In this document: positions 9,000 through 19,874 of the stretch, piece by piece
Position numbering within the stretch: the first letter of the stretch is position 1
How the letters are laid out: each line of letters starts with the position of its first letter
Assembly (NCBI GenBank): GCA_017744935.1
Contig: JAGIAI010000038.1
Span: forward strand, 30,204 to 94,203
Direction: 5' to 3'
DNA length: 64,000 bases
DNA from: Variovorax sp.
Lineage (GTDB): Bacteria > Pseudomonadota > Gammaproteobacteria > Burkholderiales > Burkholderiaceae_C
The notes under the pieces: generated by a model
Databases searched by the model: none
Seen by the model: the letters and a program-made list of their open reading frames with translations, nothing else
Told to the model about the DNA's origin: nothing
Translations under genes and position numbers: made by a program

Positions 9000-9280
9000 G
9001 AAGAAGACTTCTTGTCGGAAGAGAGGAAGGCGAACAGCCCGGGTCGCGATGCGGGGTCCTGTGCCTTGGGGGGAACCGGATCGTGACCGCCCTGGCACCA
9101 GGGCTGGCAGCGGCAGATCCGGCGCAGCGTGAGATAGCTGCCACCGAGCGCGCCGTGCTGCTCGAGCGCGCCGATGGCATAGACGGAACAGGTCGGCTCG
9201 AAACGGCAGGCTTGGCCGAGCCAGGGGCTCAGCAGCAGACGGTAGGCCTTCACGAGACCAATGAGCAGGCGTTGCATCAT
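8996..9280 (-). CDS. yidD: membrane protein insertion efficiency factor YidD
   Basis: YidD is a small amphipathic inner-membrane-associated protein that aids YidC-dependent insertion. In the 94-residue product the family signature CRFEPTCSVYA lies at 25-35, and the C-terminal motif CRCQPWCQGGHDPVP replaces the more usual CHPWHPGGYDPVP. The first ATG (9280) overlaps the rnpA stop in an ATGA and is followed directly by a second ATG (9277); either may be used. About 18 extra residues follow the conserved core before the stop, which overlaps the yidC start. Confidence 0.93.
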   Translation of the reverse strand: MMQRLLIGLVKAYRLLLSPWLGQACRFEPTCSVYAIGALEQHGALGGSYLTLRRICRCQPWCQGGHDPVPPKAQDPASRPGLFAFLSSDKKSSS

Positions 9281-9663
9281 GCGCGCGCAGCGGCAGACCG
9301 CTCCAGCAAGAGCTGAAGTTCGGCCCGCACTGCGGCCTTGAGCTTGTCGGAGACCGCGCTCACGAATTGCTTGCGATCGAAGCCGGCGCGAAGACGCACC
9401 ACGTATGCCGCCAGCGGCAGCGGGGCTTCGGACGCGGCGGTCACATTGTAGATCTGGCGTTTGATTGCGTTGCGGGTCACCGCACGACGCGCCCACCGCT
9501 TGGGCACCATGGCACCAACCCACACGTCCTGCGTGGAGAAAAGCGACTCCACGCCGGACGGAGCGTCAAGCGGACAACGGTGCAATGCAAAGTGGGCGGT
9601 GCGCGCCACGGTGGCACCTGCAAGTACAGCCTGGAATTGCGCGCGGGTCTTGAGCCGCTGCAT
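9277..9663 (-). CDS. rnpA: ribonuclease P protein component
   Basis: RnpA binds the RNase P RNA and helps recognise pre-tRNA 5' leaders. The 128-residue protein has the family's basic core with RNAIKRQ at 64-70, the RNR motif with its middle Arg replaced by Ala, and a basic helical C-terminus. The ATG at 9663 (MQRLKTRAQF) gives the usual family length; no better start lies between it and rpmH. It sits 74 nt downstream of rpmH on the same strand, as in almost all bacteria, and overlaps yidD. Confidence 0.95.
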   Translation of the reverse strand: MQRLKTRAQFQAVLAGATVARTAHFALHRCPLDAPSGVESLFSTQDVWVGAMVPKRWARRAVTRNAIKRQIYNVTAASEAPLPLAAYVVRLRAGFDRKQFVSAVSDKLKAAVRAELQLLLERSAAARA

Positions 9664-9737
9664 GGGAGCGAACCGCGAGGCGCCGTCGGTTCGTACGGGC
9701 GCAGGCGGTACGACTGGCAACGGCGCCGGGGGTGCCG

Positions 9738-9872
9738 TTAGACGGAGAGGCGCTTGCGGCCCTTGGCGCGGCGCGCGTTGATGACGGCGCGACCACCGCG
9801 GGTCTTCATACGAACCAGAAAACCGTGGGTACGGGCGCGGCGGGTCTTGGATGCTTGATAAGTGCGTTTCAT
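9738..9872 (-). CDS. rpmH: 50S ribosomal protein L34
   Basis: The product is a 44-residue, very basic protein beginning MKRTYQASKTRRARTHGFL and ending RAKGRKRLSV, the standard length and sequence pattern of bL34 in the large ribosomal subunit. It is the first gene of the leftward rpmH-rnpA-yidD-yidC-mnmE cluster and diverges from dnaA across a 304-nt spacer. Confidence 0.99.
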   Translation of the reverse strand: MKRTYQASKTRRARTHGFLVRMKTRGGRAVINARRAKGRKRLSV

Positions 9873-10176
9873 GATGATTTTCCTGGTGTGACCGGATCGT
9901 TTCCGGCAAGTCCGGTGCGCCTCTACGAAAAGATTCGAAAGATTGGGCCCCCGAGGTACCCCGAAACACACAAAGAGGTTTTCAGGGAAACCCGCGATTA
10001 TCGCAAACATTCATGGCCCCGACAATCCCGATCGGCGATCTCAGGCCTTTCCATCACCGCCGGGATGGTGTGGATAAGTTTTTGACAAGTTAGAATCCTG
10101 AGCGCATCGCGGGTGCGACTATCCACAACACGAACACGAAAGATGGCTGAGGGACAAACCACTTTTCAGAGCACCC
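9873..10176. promoter_or_regulatory. rpmH-dnaA divergent spacer with DnaA boxes
   Basis: This 304-nt spacer must hold the promoters of rpmH (leftward) and dnaA (rightward). Two DnaA boxes are visible: TGTGGATAA at 10069-10077, a perfect match to TTATCCACA on the minus strand, and CTATCCACA at 10119-10127, one mismatch, plus strand. An AT-rich run (AAGTTTTTGACAAGTT) directly follows the first box. They probably serve dnaA autoregulation and may be part of the origin. I could not assign -35/-10 elements with certainty. Confidence 0.75.
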
Positions 10177-11556
10177 ATGTCGAGTGACGGCGTCGGTGAC
10201 AGCCTCTGGCAGGCCTGCGTCGACCAGCTCGCGCAGGAGCTGTCCGAACAGCAATTCAATACCTGGATCAAGCCACTGACCGCCAAGGTCGCGGACGACT
10301 TTTCGCGGGTCACCGTTTTTGTCGCGAATCGCTTCAAGCTCGATTGGATCCGTGCGCAGTACGCGGGCAAGATCGCTTCGATGGCCGAAAAAATCTACGG
10401 CCAGCCCATTGTCATTGAGTTAGCGCTTGCTCCTCGTGAGATCGTTGCACGACCGACATCCTTGGCCGTCGTTTCCGACGTTGATGTGCCGCGCGACCTG
10501 CCAAGCCCGGGCGAAGATCCGGCGAGTTCGGCGTTCAAGAATCGCCTTAACTCCGGGCTCACTTTCGAGAATCTCGTCGAAGGTACTGCGAACCGGATGG
10601 CGCGCGCCGCAGCCATGCATGTGGCGAGCACGCCGGGTCACCTTTACAACCCGCTGTTCATCTATGGCGGCGTCGGTCTCGGCAAGACGCACTTGATGCA
10701 CGCTGTGGGCAACCGGCTGCTGGCAGACCGGCCGGACGCCAAAGTTCTCTACATCCACGCCGAGCAGTTCGTGTCGGATGTGGTCAAGGCTTATCAACGC
10801 AAGACCTTCGACGAGTTCAAGGAACGCTACCACTCGCTCGACCTGCTGCTGATCGATGACGTCCAGTTCTTCGCGAACAAGGACCGCACCCAGGAAGAGT
10901 TCTTCAACGCCTTCGAAGCCTTGCTCGCGAAGAAGTCGCACATCGTCATGACGAGCGACACCTATCCAAAGGGCTTGTCGGACATCCACGAGCGGCTCGT
11001 ATCGCGCTTCGATTCGGGCTTGACCGTGGCGATCGAGCCGCCCGAGCTGGAAATGCGCGTGGCCATTCTGATCAACAAGGCGCGCGCGGAAAGCGCCGAG
11101 ATGCCGGAGGAGGTTGCATTCTTCGTCGCGAAGAATGTGCGCTCCAACGTCCGCGAGCTTGAAGGCGCGCTGCGCAAGATCCTTGCGTATTCGCGCTTCA
11201 ACCAGAAGGAAATCTCGATCGCGCTCGCTCGCGAAGCGCTTCGCGACCTGCTGTCGATCCAGAACCGCCAGATCTCGGTGGAGAACATCCAGAAGACGGT
11301 GGCCGACTATTACAAGATCAAGGTCGCCGACATGTATTCGAAGAAGCGGCCGGCCTCGATCGCCCGGCCGCGCCAGATCGCGATGTACCTCGCCAAGGAA
11401 CTGACCCAGAAGAGCCTGCCGGAAATCGGCGAACTCTTCGGCGGCCGCGACCACACCACTGTGCTGCACGCGGTGCGCAAGATTTCCGGCGAGCGCCAGC
11501 AGCTGACCGAGCTGAACCAGCAGTTGCATGTGCTGGAGCAGACGCTCAAGGGATGA
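10177..11556 (+). CDS. dnaA: chromosomal replication initiator protein DnaA
   Basis: DnaA binds DnaA boxes, forms an ATP-dependent filament, melts the origin and recruits helicase. In the 459 residues, domain I occupies about 1-85 (with the FNTWIKPL segment). A variable linker follows. The AAA+ domain begins near 130, with Walker A GGVGLGKT at about 165-172 and Walker B LLLIDDVQF. The C-terminal DNA-binding domain carries the signature GGRDHTTVLHAV near 423-434. It is followed by an origin-like spacer and dnaN, the usual order. Confidence 0.99.
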   Translation: MSSDGVGDSLWQACVDQLAQELSEQQFNTWIKPLTAKVADDFSRVTVFVANRFKLDWIRAQYAGKIASMAEKIYGQPIVIELALAPREIVARPTSLAVVSDVDVPRDLPSPGEDPASSAFKNRLNSGLTFENLVEGTANRMARAAAMHVASTPGHLYNPLFIYGGVGLGKTHLMHAVGNRLLADRPDAKVLYIHAEQFVSDVVKAYQRKTFDEFKERYHSLDLLLIDDVQFFANKDRTQEEFFNAFEALLAKKSHIVMTSDTYPKGLSDIHERLVSRFDSGLTVAIEPPELEMRVAILINKARAESAEMPEEVAFFVAKNVRSNVRELEGALRKILAYSRFNQKEISIALAREALRDLLSIQNRQISVENIQKTVADYYKIKVADMYSKKRPASIARPRQIAMYLAKELTQKSLPEIGELFGGRDHTTVLHAVRKISGERQQLTELNQQLHVLEQTLKG

Positions 11557-11824
11557 TCGATGAGCGCCCGCGCACAATCTGTCAACGCTGTCAAAGCACA
11601 ACTCTGGGGAAAGTCTCGGCACAAATGACGGGTTGTCCACAGAGCCGACGCCACGGCGAAGGTTGTTCGCCGCGCCACGACAGCACCGAAGCGCGGCTAC
11701 GCACACCCATCGAGCGGCGCCAAGTCCTTGTCGCGGAAGCGGAAAATCGTGCTGTCCACAGTGCGGTGCGTCCCTTATCTACTACTACCAATTTGAATTA
11801 AAGAAATAAAGGAAGAGGTAAGAC
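11557..11824 (+). other. putative oriC unwinding region (dnaA-dnaN spacer)
   Basis: The spacer carries DnaA boxes TTGTCCACA (11633-11641) and CTGTCCACA (11752-11760). After the second box come a short GC stretch, then TTATCTACTACTACC (11775-11789), a run of CTA trios, then an AT-rich tract (11790-11810). This box / GC / DnaA-trio / AT-rich order matches the basal unwinding system described for Bacillus oriC. The end also holds the dnaN ribosome-binding site (GGAAGAGG). The block from about 11589 to 11818 has an inverted relative at 42245-42471. Origin function is inferred, not shown. Confidence 0.75.
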
Positions 11825-12931
11825 ATGATCGTTTTGAAGGCAACTCAAGACAAAGTCCTGGCGGCGCTGCAATCGGTGTCCGGCATCGTCGAGCGGCGGC
11901 ACACCCTGCCGATCCTCGCCAACGTGCTGATCCGCAAGACGGGCGCCCAACTGCAACTCACCACCAGCGACCTTGAAATCCAGATCCGCACGCAAGCCGA
12001 GCTCGGCGGGGACGACGGCAACTTCACCACGACCGTGGGCGCGCGCAAGCTGATCGACATCCTGCGCACCATGCCGTCCGACCAGACGGTGAGCCTCGAG
12101 TCCAGCGCCAACAAGCTCGTGCTGAAGGGCGGCAAGAGCCGCTTCACGCTGCAGTCGCTGCCGGCTGAGGACTTCCCTCTGGTGCAGGAATCCGCCAACT
12201 TCGGCCCGGTGTTCAGCGTGCCGCAGAAGACGCTGAAGGATCTTCTCAGCCAGGTGTCGTTCGCGATGGCGGTGCATGACATCCGCTACTACCTGAACGG
12301 CATCCTGTTCGTTGCCGAAGGCAAGCAGCTCAGCCTCGTGGCGACCGATGGTCACCGCCTTGCATTCGCCTCTGCCACGCTCGACGTCGAAGTGCCACGC
12401 CAGGAAGTGATCCTGCCGCGCAAGACAGTGCTCGAGATGCAGCGTCTTCTGTCTGATGCCGAGGGCGCGATCGAGATGCAGTTCGCGAACAACCAGGCGA
12501 AGTTCGCTTTTGGCGGCATGGAGTTCGTCACGAAGCTGGTCGAGGGCAAGTTCCCCGACTACAACCGTGTCATCCCCAAGAATCACAAGAACAGCGTGAC
12601 GCTGGGCCGTGCGCCTCTGCTGGCCAGCCTGCAGCGCACCGCGATCCTGACGAGCGAGAAGTTCAAGGGCGTGCGACTCAACATCGAGCCGGGCACGCTG
12701 CGCATCGCCTCGAACAATGCCGAGCAGGAAGAGGCGCAGGACGAGCTCGACATTGACTACGGCGGCGACACGATCGAGATCGGCTTCAATGTGACCTATC
12801 TCATCGACGCCCTGTCGAACATGAGCCAGGACATGGTGAAGCTGGATCTGCAGGATTCGAACAGCTCGGTGCTGATGACGATTCCGGAGAACGCGTCGTT
12901 CAAGTACGTTGTGATGCCAATGAGGATTTGA
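11825..12931 (+). CDS. dnaN: DNA polymerase III subunit beta (sliding clamp)
   Basis: DnaN is the ring-shaped processivity clamp that tethers Pol III and many repair factors to DNA. The 368-residue length and the three repeated clamp domains fit the family; the C-terminal end FKYVVMPMRI is the conserved clamp tail. The ATG has a purine-rich ribosome-binding site (GGAAGAGG) 6 nt upstream. It lies downstream of dnaA and the origin-like spacer and upstream of gyrB, from which it is separated by an extragenic repeat. Confidence 0.99.
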   Translation: MIVLKATQDKVLAALQSVSGIVERRHTLPILANVLIRKTGAQLQLTTSDLEIQIRTQAELGGDDGNFTTTVGARKLIDILRTMPSDQTVSLESSANKLVLKGGKSRFTLQSLPAEDFPLVQESANFGPVFSVPQKTLKDLLSQVSFAMAVHDIRYYLNGILFVAEGKQLSLVATDGHRLAFASATLDVEVPRQEVILPRKTVLEMQRLLSDAEGAIEMQFANNQAKFAFGGMEFVTKLVEGKFPDYNRVIPKNHKNSVTLGRAPLLASLQRTAILTSEKFKGVRLNIEPGTLRIASNNAEQEEAQDELDIDYGGDTIEIGFNVTYLIDALSNMSQDMVKLDLQDSNSSVLMTIPENASFKYVVMPMRI

Positions 12932-13047
12932 CCCACCCCGGGGGTTTGGTACACCCCCAGGCTTCGCGCACTTCGTGTCGCTACGCCAACCCCCTCGCAG
13001 GGGGCGATACCAGCGGCCCGGCAAAGCCGGTTCCACGGTATCTCCCG
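12932..13047 (+). repeat. extragenic palindromic repeat, copy 1
   Basis: Directly after the dnaN stop lies a G/C-run element. It contains GGGGG...CCCCC, a CTTCGCGCACTTCGTG stretch, ACCCCCTCGCAGGGGGC (5-bp stem) and CGGCCCGGCAAAGCCGGTTCC. Closely similar elements follow parB (53850-53940) and, inverted, mrcA (38071-38157). Such elements can act as transcription terminators or mRNA stabilisers; here that is an inference. Confidence 0.75.
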
Positions 13048-13089
13048 AATTGATGGCGCCTCGCCGGGCGCCGAGAGAGAAAGATTCTG

Positions 13090-15708
<2,619 letters not shown>

Positions 15709-15718
15709 TCGATCGAAC

Positions 15719-15745
15719 GCGAGCGATCGATCATCGATCGCTCGC
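15719..15745. terminator. 27-nt perfect palindrome after gyrB
   Basis: A 13-bp inverted repeat (GCGAGCGATCGAT / ATCGATCGCTCGC) around a single base starts 10 nt after the gyrB stop. There is no T-run on the plus strand. It could fold as a cruciform or mRNA 3' hairpin that ends or protects the gyrB transcript. Confidence 0.5.
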
Positions 15746-15849
15746 CGCTGTCCGAGGCAGGAACTGCGCGTAAACGCTATTCCGAGCCCGACTCTTGCTA
15801 AGCACAATCTCCGGCGGATTTGACGCCATTCGAGCAAGAGGACAGCAAC

Positions 15850-16350
15850 ATGAACCCCAACCGGTCTTGGCGGCCCCTGTCGGCCGCATTGATGATGCTG
15901 GGTGCATTCACCACCGCGCAGGCACTGACCAATCCCCCGATCCGGATGGCGCAGGGCATCGAATACATGTGCGGCGGCAGGACCAGCGAGGAAGCGGCCT
16001 TCATGCAGACCGTTTCGCCGCGCTGGGCGGCCACACTGGAGTTCGGTATCAACCGTGCCGGCCGGAGCGTTCGTTTTCCGTCCGACGTGCACGTCATCGT
16101 CCGTGAGCGCTACAACGGCCGCGAGGTGATGCAGGCCGATACCGCATCGCCCTACATGCTCGCGCGGCTCGATCCCGGTGCTTATGAGGTCGAGGCGACG
16201 ATGGGCGGCGTCACGCTCACTCAGCCGCTGATCGTTTTCAACGGCGTCGCCGCCAAGGCGGTTTTCATGTGGCCATCGAACGTCGATTTCGCGTCCGCGA
16301 TGCACACACCGCGGCCCGAACACCAGGCTGCCGTCAATACGGGCGACTGA
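15850..16350 (+). CDS. exported protein of unknown function
   Basis: The product has 166 residues with an N-terminal signal peptide (MNPNRSWRPLSAALMMLGAFTTAQA, cleavage about 25). The mature part, about 140 residues, has beta-rich character resembling a carboxypeptidase-regulatory/Ig-like fold (RYNGREVMQADTASPYMLARLDPGAYEVEA). The ATG at 15850 is preferred over an upstream frame start because a GAGGA ribosome-binding site precedes it by about 8 nt. It stands alone between gyrB and the phosphoesterase gene. I do not recognise the family. Confidence 0.75.
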   Translation: MNPNRSWRPLSAALMMLGAFTTAQALTNPPIRMAQGIEYMCGGRTSEEAAFMQTVSPRWAATLEFGINRAGRSVRFPSDVHVIVRERYNGREVMQADTASPYMLARLDPGAYEVEATMGGVTLTQPLIVFNGVAAKAVFMWPSNVDFASAMHTPRPEHQAAVNTGD

Positions 16351-16524
16351 GCCCAACCCGGCGACATCCGCCGGTCAACACCGCGAGGATCTCGCCAGAA
16401 CCCAAATCAGGTTCGCGAAAGCAACCTGCATTGAAATAGCGTCGGACAAGGTGGCACACACCTTGAATGTGGAGCAGATCGCTCGCATTTGGTGTGTCCG
16501 GATTTTTCCGCCCTACCAGTCCCG

Positions 16525-17709
16525 ATGCCGCTTCGACCTCTCATCGCCCTTACCACGCTCCTGCATGCGTACATCGGCTTGCGGCTGCTGCCGGCGCTCG
16601 CCGGGAACTGGGCCGGCTGGACCGTACTTCTGGTGATCGCGCTGGTCGTTTCGGCAGCAACCATGCCCCTGCCGTTTGCGGGCAGGCGATCGGGCGCGCG
16701 CCGGATCGGCGACGGGTGGAAGTGGATCGGGCTCCTGAGCATGGGCTGGTTCTCGTCCATGTTCGTGCTCACGATCGTGCGTGATGCAGGCCTGCTGATC
16801 ACCTGGGCGGTGACGCTGGTGTCCGGCTGGGGCATCGACTGGCCGCGCTGGCTGTCGAAGAGTGCCGGCGCGGTGCCGGTGCTTGCGACCGCGATCACCA
16901 CGATCGGCTTTCTCAACGCGCGCCGTACCGCCAGCGTGGTGCACGTCGATGTGCCCATCCGCGATCTGCCCGCCGCACTCGCCGGGTTCACCATCGCGCA
17001 ATTGAGCGACATCCACGTGGGCCCGACGATCCGCCGCGGGTACATCCAGCGCATCGTTGCTGCCGTCAACGGCCTCGGCGCCGACATGGTCGCGATCACC
17101 GGAGATCTTGTTGACGGCACGGTGCCTGAGCTTCGCGATCACATCGCGCCGCTGCAAGGCCTGCGGGCGAAGCACGGCACCTTCGTGGTCACCGGCAATC
17201 ATGAGTACTACGCGGGCGCCCATGCGTGGATTGACGAGTTGCGCCGGCTCGGTCTGCGCGTGCTCCTCAACGAACACGTCGTGCTTCAGACGCGCAGCGT
17301 GAAGGGTGCACAGACCGACGAGGAGGTGCTCGAAAGCGCGCTCGTCGTTGCGGGCGTCACCGACTACACGGCGGTGCATTTCGATGCTGCGCATGCAAGC
17401 GATCCGCAGCAGGCGCTCGATGGCGCGCCGCCGATGGTGCACACACGCGTGCTGCTCGCGCACCAGCCGCGCAGCGCGCCAGCGGCCGCGGAGGCGGGCT
17501 ATCAGCTCCAGCTTTCCGGGCACACGCACGGCGGCCAGTTCTTTCCGTGGAATCTCTTCGTGCCGCTGCAGCAGCCCTTCACTGCAGGACTGCACAAGCT
17601 GAAGGAGATGTGGGTCTACACGAGCCGAGGCACCGGCTACTGGGGCCCGCCCAAGCGCATCGGTGCGCCTTCTGAAATCACCTTGCTGCGCCTCGTGCAG
17701 GAAAGCTGA
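16525..17709 (+). CDS. membrane-anchored metallophosphoesterase (calcineurin-like)
   Basis: The first ~130 of 394 residues form about four transmembrane helices. The rest is a metallophosphatase domain with all the metal-site motifs: LSDIHVGP, ITGDLVDG, TGNHEYY, LLAHQP and LSGHTHGGQ. This is the YkuE/YaeI branch, whose members may act on phospholipid or envelope phosphoesters; the substrate here is unknown. The ATG at 16525 is chosen over an upstream TTG because it begins the first hydrophobic helix directly. Its 3' end is convergent with the thioesterase gene, 7 nt away. Confidence 0.88.
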   Translation: MPLRPLIALTTLLHAYIGLRLLPALAGNWAGWTVLLVIALVVSAATMPLPFAGRRSGARRIGDGWKWIGLLSMGWFSSMFVLTIVRDAGLLITWAVTLVSGWGIDWPRWLSKSAGAVPVLATAITTIGFLNARRTASVVHVDVPIRDLPAALAGFTIAQLSDIHVGPTIRRGYIQRIVAAVNGLGADMVAITGDLVDGTVPELRDHIAPLQGLRAKHGTFVVTGNHEYYAGAHAWIDELRRLGLRVLLNEHVVLQTRSVKGAQTDEEVLESALVVAGVTDYTAVHFDAAHASDPQQALDGAPPMVHTRVLLAHQPRSAPAAAEAGYQLQLSGHTHGGQFFPWNLFVPLQQPFTAGLHKLKEMWVYTSRGTGYWGPPKRIGAPSEITLLRLVQES

Positions 17710-17716
17710 TCGCGGA

Positions 17717-18142
17717 TCAGGCCGGCTTGACGTTGCGTGCCGACCCAAGCAGCGTGGCGCACAGCGTTTCGGCGCCTTCTTCATCCACCGCAAACACTTC
17801 CGCCGCGCAGATGGTGAGCAGCTTGCCCGCGCTCACCACACGGCCGCGCGCACGTAGCAGCGCACCGACGGCAGGGGACACCAGTTTGAGCGTCGCGTCG
17901 AGGGTGGCGTTGTGCCAACCCTGGGGCAGCATGCTCCCCGCCGCGGAGACGGCGGCGAAGTCCGCCACCGCGAACACCGGTGTCGCCTGCAATTGACCTG
18001 GCCTGAAGGTGAAGGCTTCGGCCATGGGCAGTTCGATCTCGACGTCACCGGGGGAAAGCCGGGTGAATCGCAACCCGAGCGTGCGGGCCATGGGCATCGC
18101 CAGGACGGCGTCTTCGATGTACTGGAGCGGGTTCGCGGTCAT
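17717..18142 (-). CDS. PaaI-type hotdog thioesterase
   Basis: The 141-residue protein has the hotdog-fold pattern of acyl-CoA thioesterases of the PaaI/DUF4442 type: a central helix region (PVFAVADFAAVSAAG) and the strands TLDATLKLVSPAVG and LLRARGRVVSAGKLLTICAAEVFAVD. It likely hydrolyses an acyl- or aryl-CoA in the cytosol. The start overlaps the stop of the MerR gene (ATGA), so the regulator and enzyme form a two-gene operon. The substrate is unknown. Confidence 0.85.
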   Translation of the reverse strand: MTANPLQYIEDAVLAMPMARTLGLRFTRLSPGDVEIELPMAEAFTFRPGQLQATPVFAVADFAAVSAAGSMLPQGWHNATLDATLKLVSPAVGALLRARGRVVSAGKLLTICAAEVFAVDEEGAETLCATLLGSARNVKPA

Positions 18143-18576
18143 CGGGCTTCCTTTCGCGCGCCGCGCTGTTTCGGGGACTGGGGCCAGGGGCGCGCGGCGT
18201 CATCGCTGCCCTGGTTCCGGTGAGGCTTGCGTTCCTGCTCGCGCAGCCACTTCGCGTGGTCGAGCACCTGGGCTCGCAAGGCCTGCAGCTCGGCAATCTG
18301 ACGGTCTATCGCTCCGGCCCGCTCCTGCAGCGCGTCGACCATCGTGTCGATGCTCAGTCGGCCCGTACGGTAGGCCGGCAGCAATTCGCCGATTGCCTGC
18401 AGTGAGAAGCCGATCCGCCTGGACATCGCAACGAAGACGACTTCGCGGCGCATCGTTTCCGGGTAGTCGCGGTAGCCGGAGGCGGTGCGCGCCGGCACCA
18501 GGAGGCCCATGCGCTCGTAGTGGCGCAGTGCATGCACCGTCACCCCGGTGCGTTGGGCAAGCTCGGAGATCCGCAT
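18139..18576 (-). CDS. MerR family transcriptional regulator
   Basis: The 145 residues begin with a MerR winged helix-turn-helix (MRISELAQRTGVTVHALRHYERMGLLVPAR), then a dimerisation helix, then a basic tail. The mature sequence has no cysteine, so it cannot be a thiol-based metal sensor such as CueR or MerR; a small organic ligand or redox-independent signal is more likely. The ATG at 18576 is used rather than the TTG two codons upstream. It overlaps the thioesterase gene it presumably controls; a palindrome at 18604-18617 lies in its upstream region. Confidence 0.9.
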   Translation of the reverse strand: MRISELAQRTGVTVHALRHYERMGLLVPARTASGYRDYPETMRREVVFVAMSRRIGFSLQAIGELLPAYRTGRLSIDTMVDALQERAGAIDRQIAELQALRAQVLDHAKWLREQERKPHRNQGSDDAARPWPQSPKQRGARKEAR

Positions 18577-18603
18577 GCGCAAAGGCTAGCAAGCCTCGCC
18601 TTG

Positions 18604-18617
18604 CGCAAAGCTTTGCG
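18604..18617. promoter_or_regulatory. palindrome upstream of the MerR gene
   Basis: CGCAAAGCTTTGCG is a perfect 14-bp palindrome, 28-41 nt upstream of the MerR start codon. A second, imperfect repeat pair (GCGCAAGGC ... GCCTTTGCGC) lies between it and the start. MerR regulators bind dyads in promoters with long spacers, so this is a candidate autoregulatory operator. Confidence 0.4.
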
Positions 18618-18630
18618 GATGCAACTTTTT

Positions 18631-19119
18631 TCAGGGTGCGGCCGGTGCCGCGAGGCGGCGCTCGTTGGCCGTCGCTTTGGCGTGGATCGGCTTCAGGCCA
18701 CGTTGCACGATGCGTGCGCCGGCGCTGCTCAGCTGGCTCATCGCCGCTGCTGTGCGGGCGGCAGACGTGCCGATCGCTTCGGCGTGCGTCACGGCCTGCG
18801 CCTGCGAGGTGCTGGTCGCGAGCGAGAACAGCGCGACGCCGCCGCTGAGCCAATGCTTCACCGCGCGGTTGAAGAGCGCGAATTGCGTGGTGTGTAGTTG
18901 ATTGACCATCGCCGCGCCAGCCTCGCTTGCGGCTGCGAGCTTCTCGTGCCCCATGAGCTGGAATTCAGCGACATCGGAATCGCTGGGTGCAAGGCCCGCC
19001 CGGGCGATGCGCTCGGTCCTCATGCGGATCACCGAACTGGACGACAGGAGCATTTCATTGGCGGTGGCCGCAACGTCGGCCCACAGCATCAGGGGATTGA
19101 AAAAACGGGAGGAAGGCAT
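18631..19119 (-). CDS. phasin-like polyhydroxyalkanoate granule protein
   Basis: The 162-residue protein is alpha-helical and amphipathic (for example TSTSQAQAVTHAEAIGTSAART and FFNPLMLWADVAATANEMLLSS), with the composition and length of polyhydroxyalkanoate granule-associated phasins, which coat carbon-storage granules. A second phasin-like gene is at 57239. It is a single gene with a purine-rich ribosome-binding site (GGGAGGAAGGC) just upstream of the ATG on its plus-strand complement region. Assignment rests on family resemblance; no catalytic motif is expected. Confidence 0.75.
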   Translation of the reverse strand: MPSSRFFNPLMLWADVAATANEMLLSSSSVIRMRTERIARAGLAPSDSDVAEFQLMGHEKLAAASEAGAAMVNQLHTTQFALFNRAVKHWLSGGVALFSLATSTSQAQAVTHAEAIGTSAARTAAAMSQLSSAGARIVQRGLKPIHAKATANERRLAAPAAP

Positions 19120-19295
19120 AGGACTCGGTGCGCGGAATTCGAGGAAGAACTATAGGCCTTCCAAGCCGCTTTTGCTGCAATGCAGCATCGTCGAAGGCCG
19201 TGTTCATCAATCGGGTACGACGCGGTCTCGAGCGCAATCGCCCGAATAACCCTTTAGGATTGTCAACAAGTGCAAACTCAACGCAGGTTCAATAA

Positions 19296-19874
19296 ATGAG
19301 AAACATGACTTCCTGCGCCAAAGCGATCCTGTGTGTGGGGGGCGTGTTGCTTTCGGCTGCGCTCCATGCCGCGCCGGACGACAGGGCGATGGGCTTTTAC
19401 GTCGAAGCAGGCACAACCCCGCAAAGCGGGCGATCGACCGATTCGCTGCAGGTCGGGCTGACCATGCCGTTGGCCGCCAATCGTCTGATGTGGGGCGGCG
19501 ACATGAGCTTCTACTGGGACTTCTTCCTGAGCGGCTGGCGGGCACCCAAGCCGAAGCCCAACGCCAACGAGAAGGACAACTACGCCCAGATCGGCGCCAT
19601 CGCCAACGTCCGGTATCGCTTCAGTGAAGGTCGGTCGCCCTGGTTCGTCGAGGCCGGCCTCGGCGGCACGCTGATGGACCATCTCTATCGCACCGAGGAC
19701 CGCGAGTTCAGCACGGCCTTCCAGTTCACCGAGCAGATCGGTGCTGGCCTGAGCTTCGGCATGCAACGCGAACACGAGGTGTCGGTGCGCATCCAGCACT
19801 TCTCGAACGGCACCATCAAGGAACCGAATCCGGGCGAAAACTTTGTGCGGGTTCGCTATCTTTATCGCTTCTAA
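19296..19874 (+). CDS. pagL: lipid A 3-O-deacylase PagL
   Basis: PagL is an outer-membrane beta-barrel esterase that removes the 3-O acyl chain of lipid A. The 192 residues start with a signal peptide (cleavage after about 26, LHAA|PDD) followed by alternating beta-strand segments and a C-terminal aromatic residue (RYLYRF). The catalytic His-x-Ser-Asn motif is HFSN (His168, Ser170). The third catalytic acid is probably Glu181 or Glu176. It is the only plus-strand gene in a long minus-strand stretch, and its 3' end overlaps the truncated DNA-repair gene by 59 nt. Confidence 0.9.
   Translation: MRNMTSCAKAILCVGGVLLSAALHAAPDDRAMGFYVEAGTTPQSGRSTDSLQVGLTMPLAANRLMWGGDMSFYWDFFLSGWRAPKPKPNANEKDNYAQIGAIANVRYRFSEGRSPWFVEAGLGGTLMDHLYRTEDREFSTAFQFTEQIGAGLSFGMQREHEVSVRIQHFSNGTIKEPNPGENFVRVRYLYRF

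Noticed and set aside
6450..9086. 878-codon plus-strand frame opposite mnmE and yidC
   Set aside because: Opposite two well-identified genes; no domain resemblance, an artefact of high GC.
11553..11801. An 82-codon frame starting at the dnaA stop (ATGA) whose translation resembles that of the inverted copy at 42.3-42.5 kb
   Set aside because: The resemblance follows from DNA-level duplication of an origin-type region; both frames hold DnaA boxes and trios, and the sequence is not protein-like. Synonymous-site analysis across genomes could reopen it.
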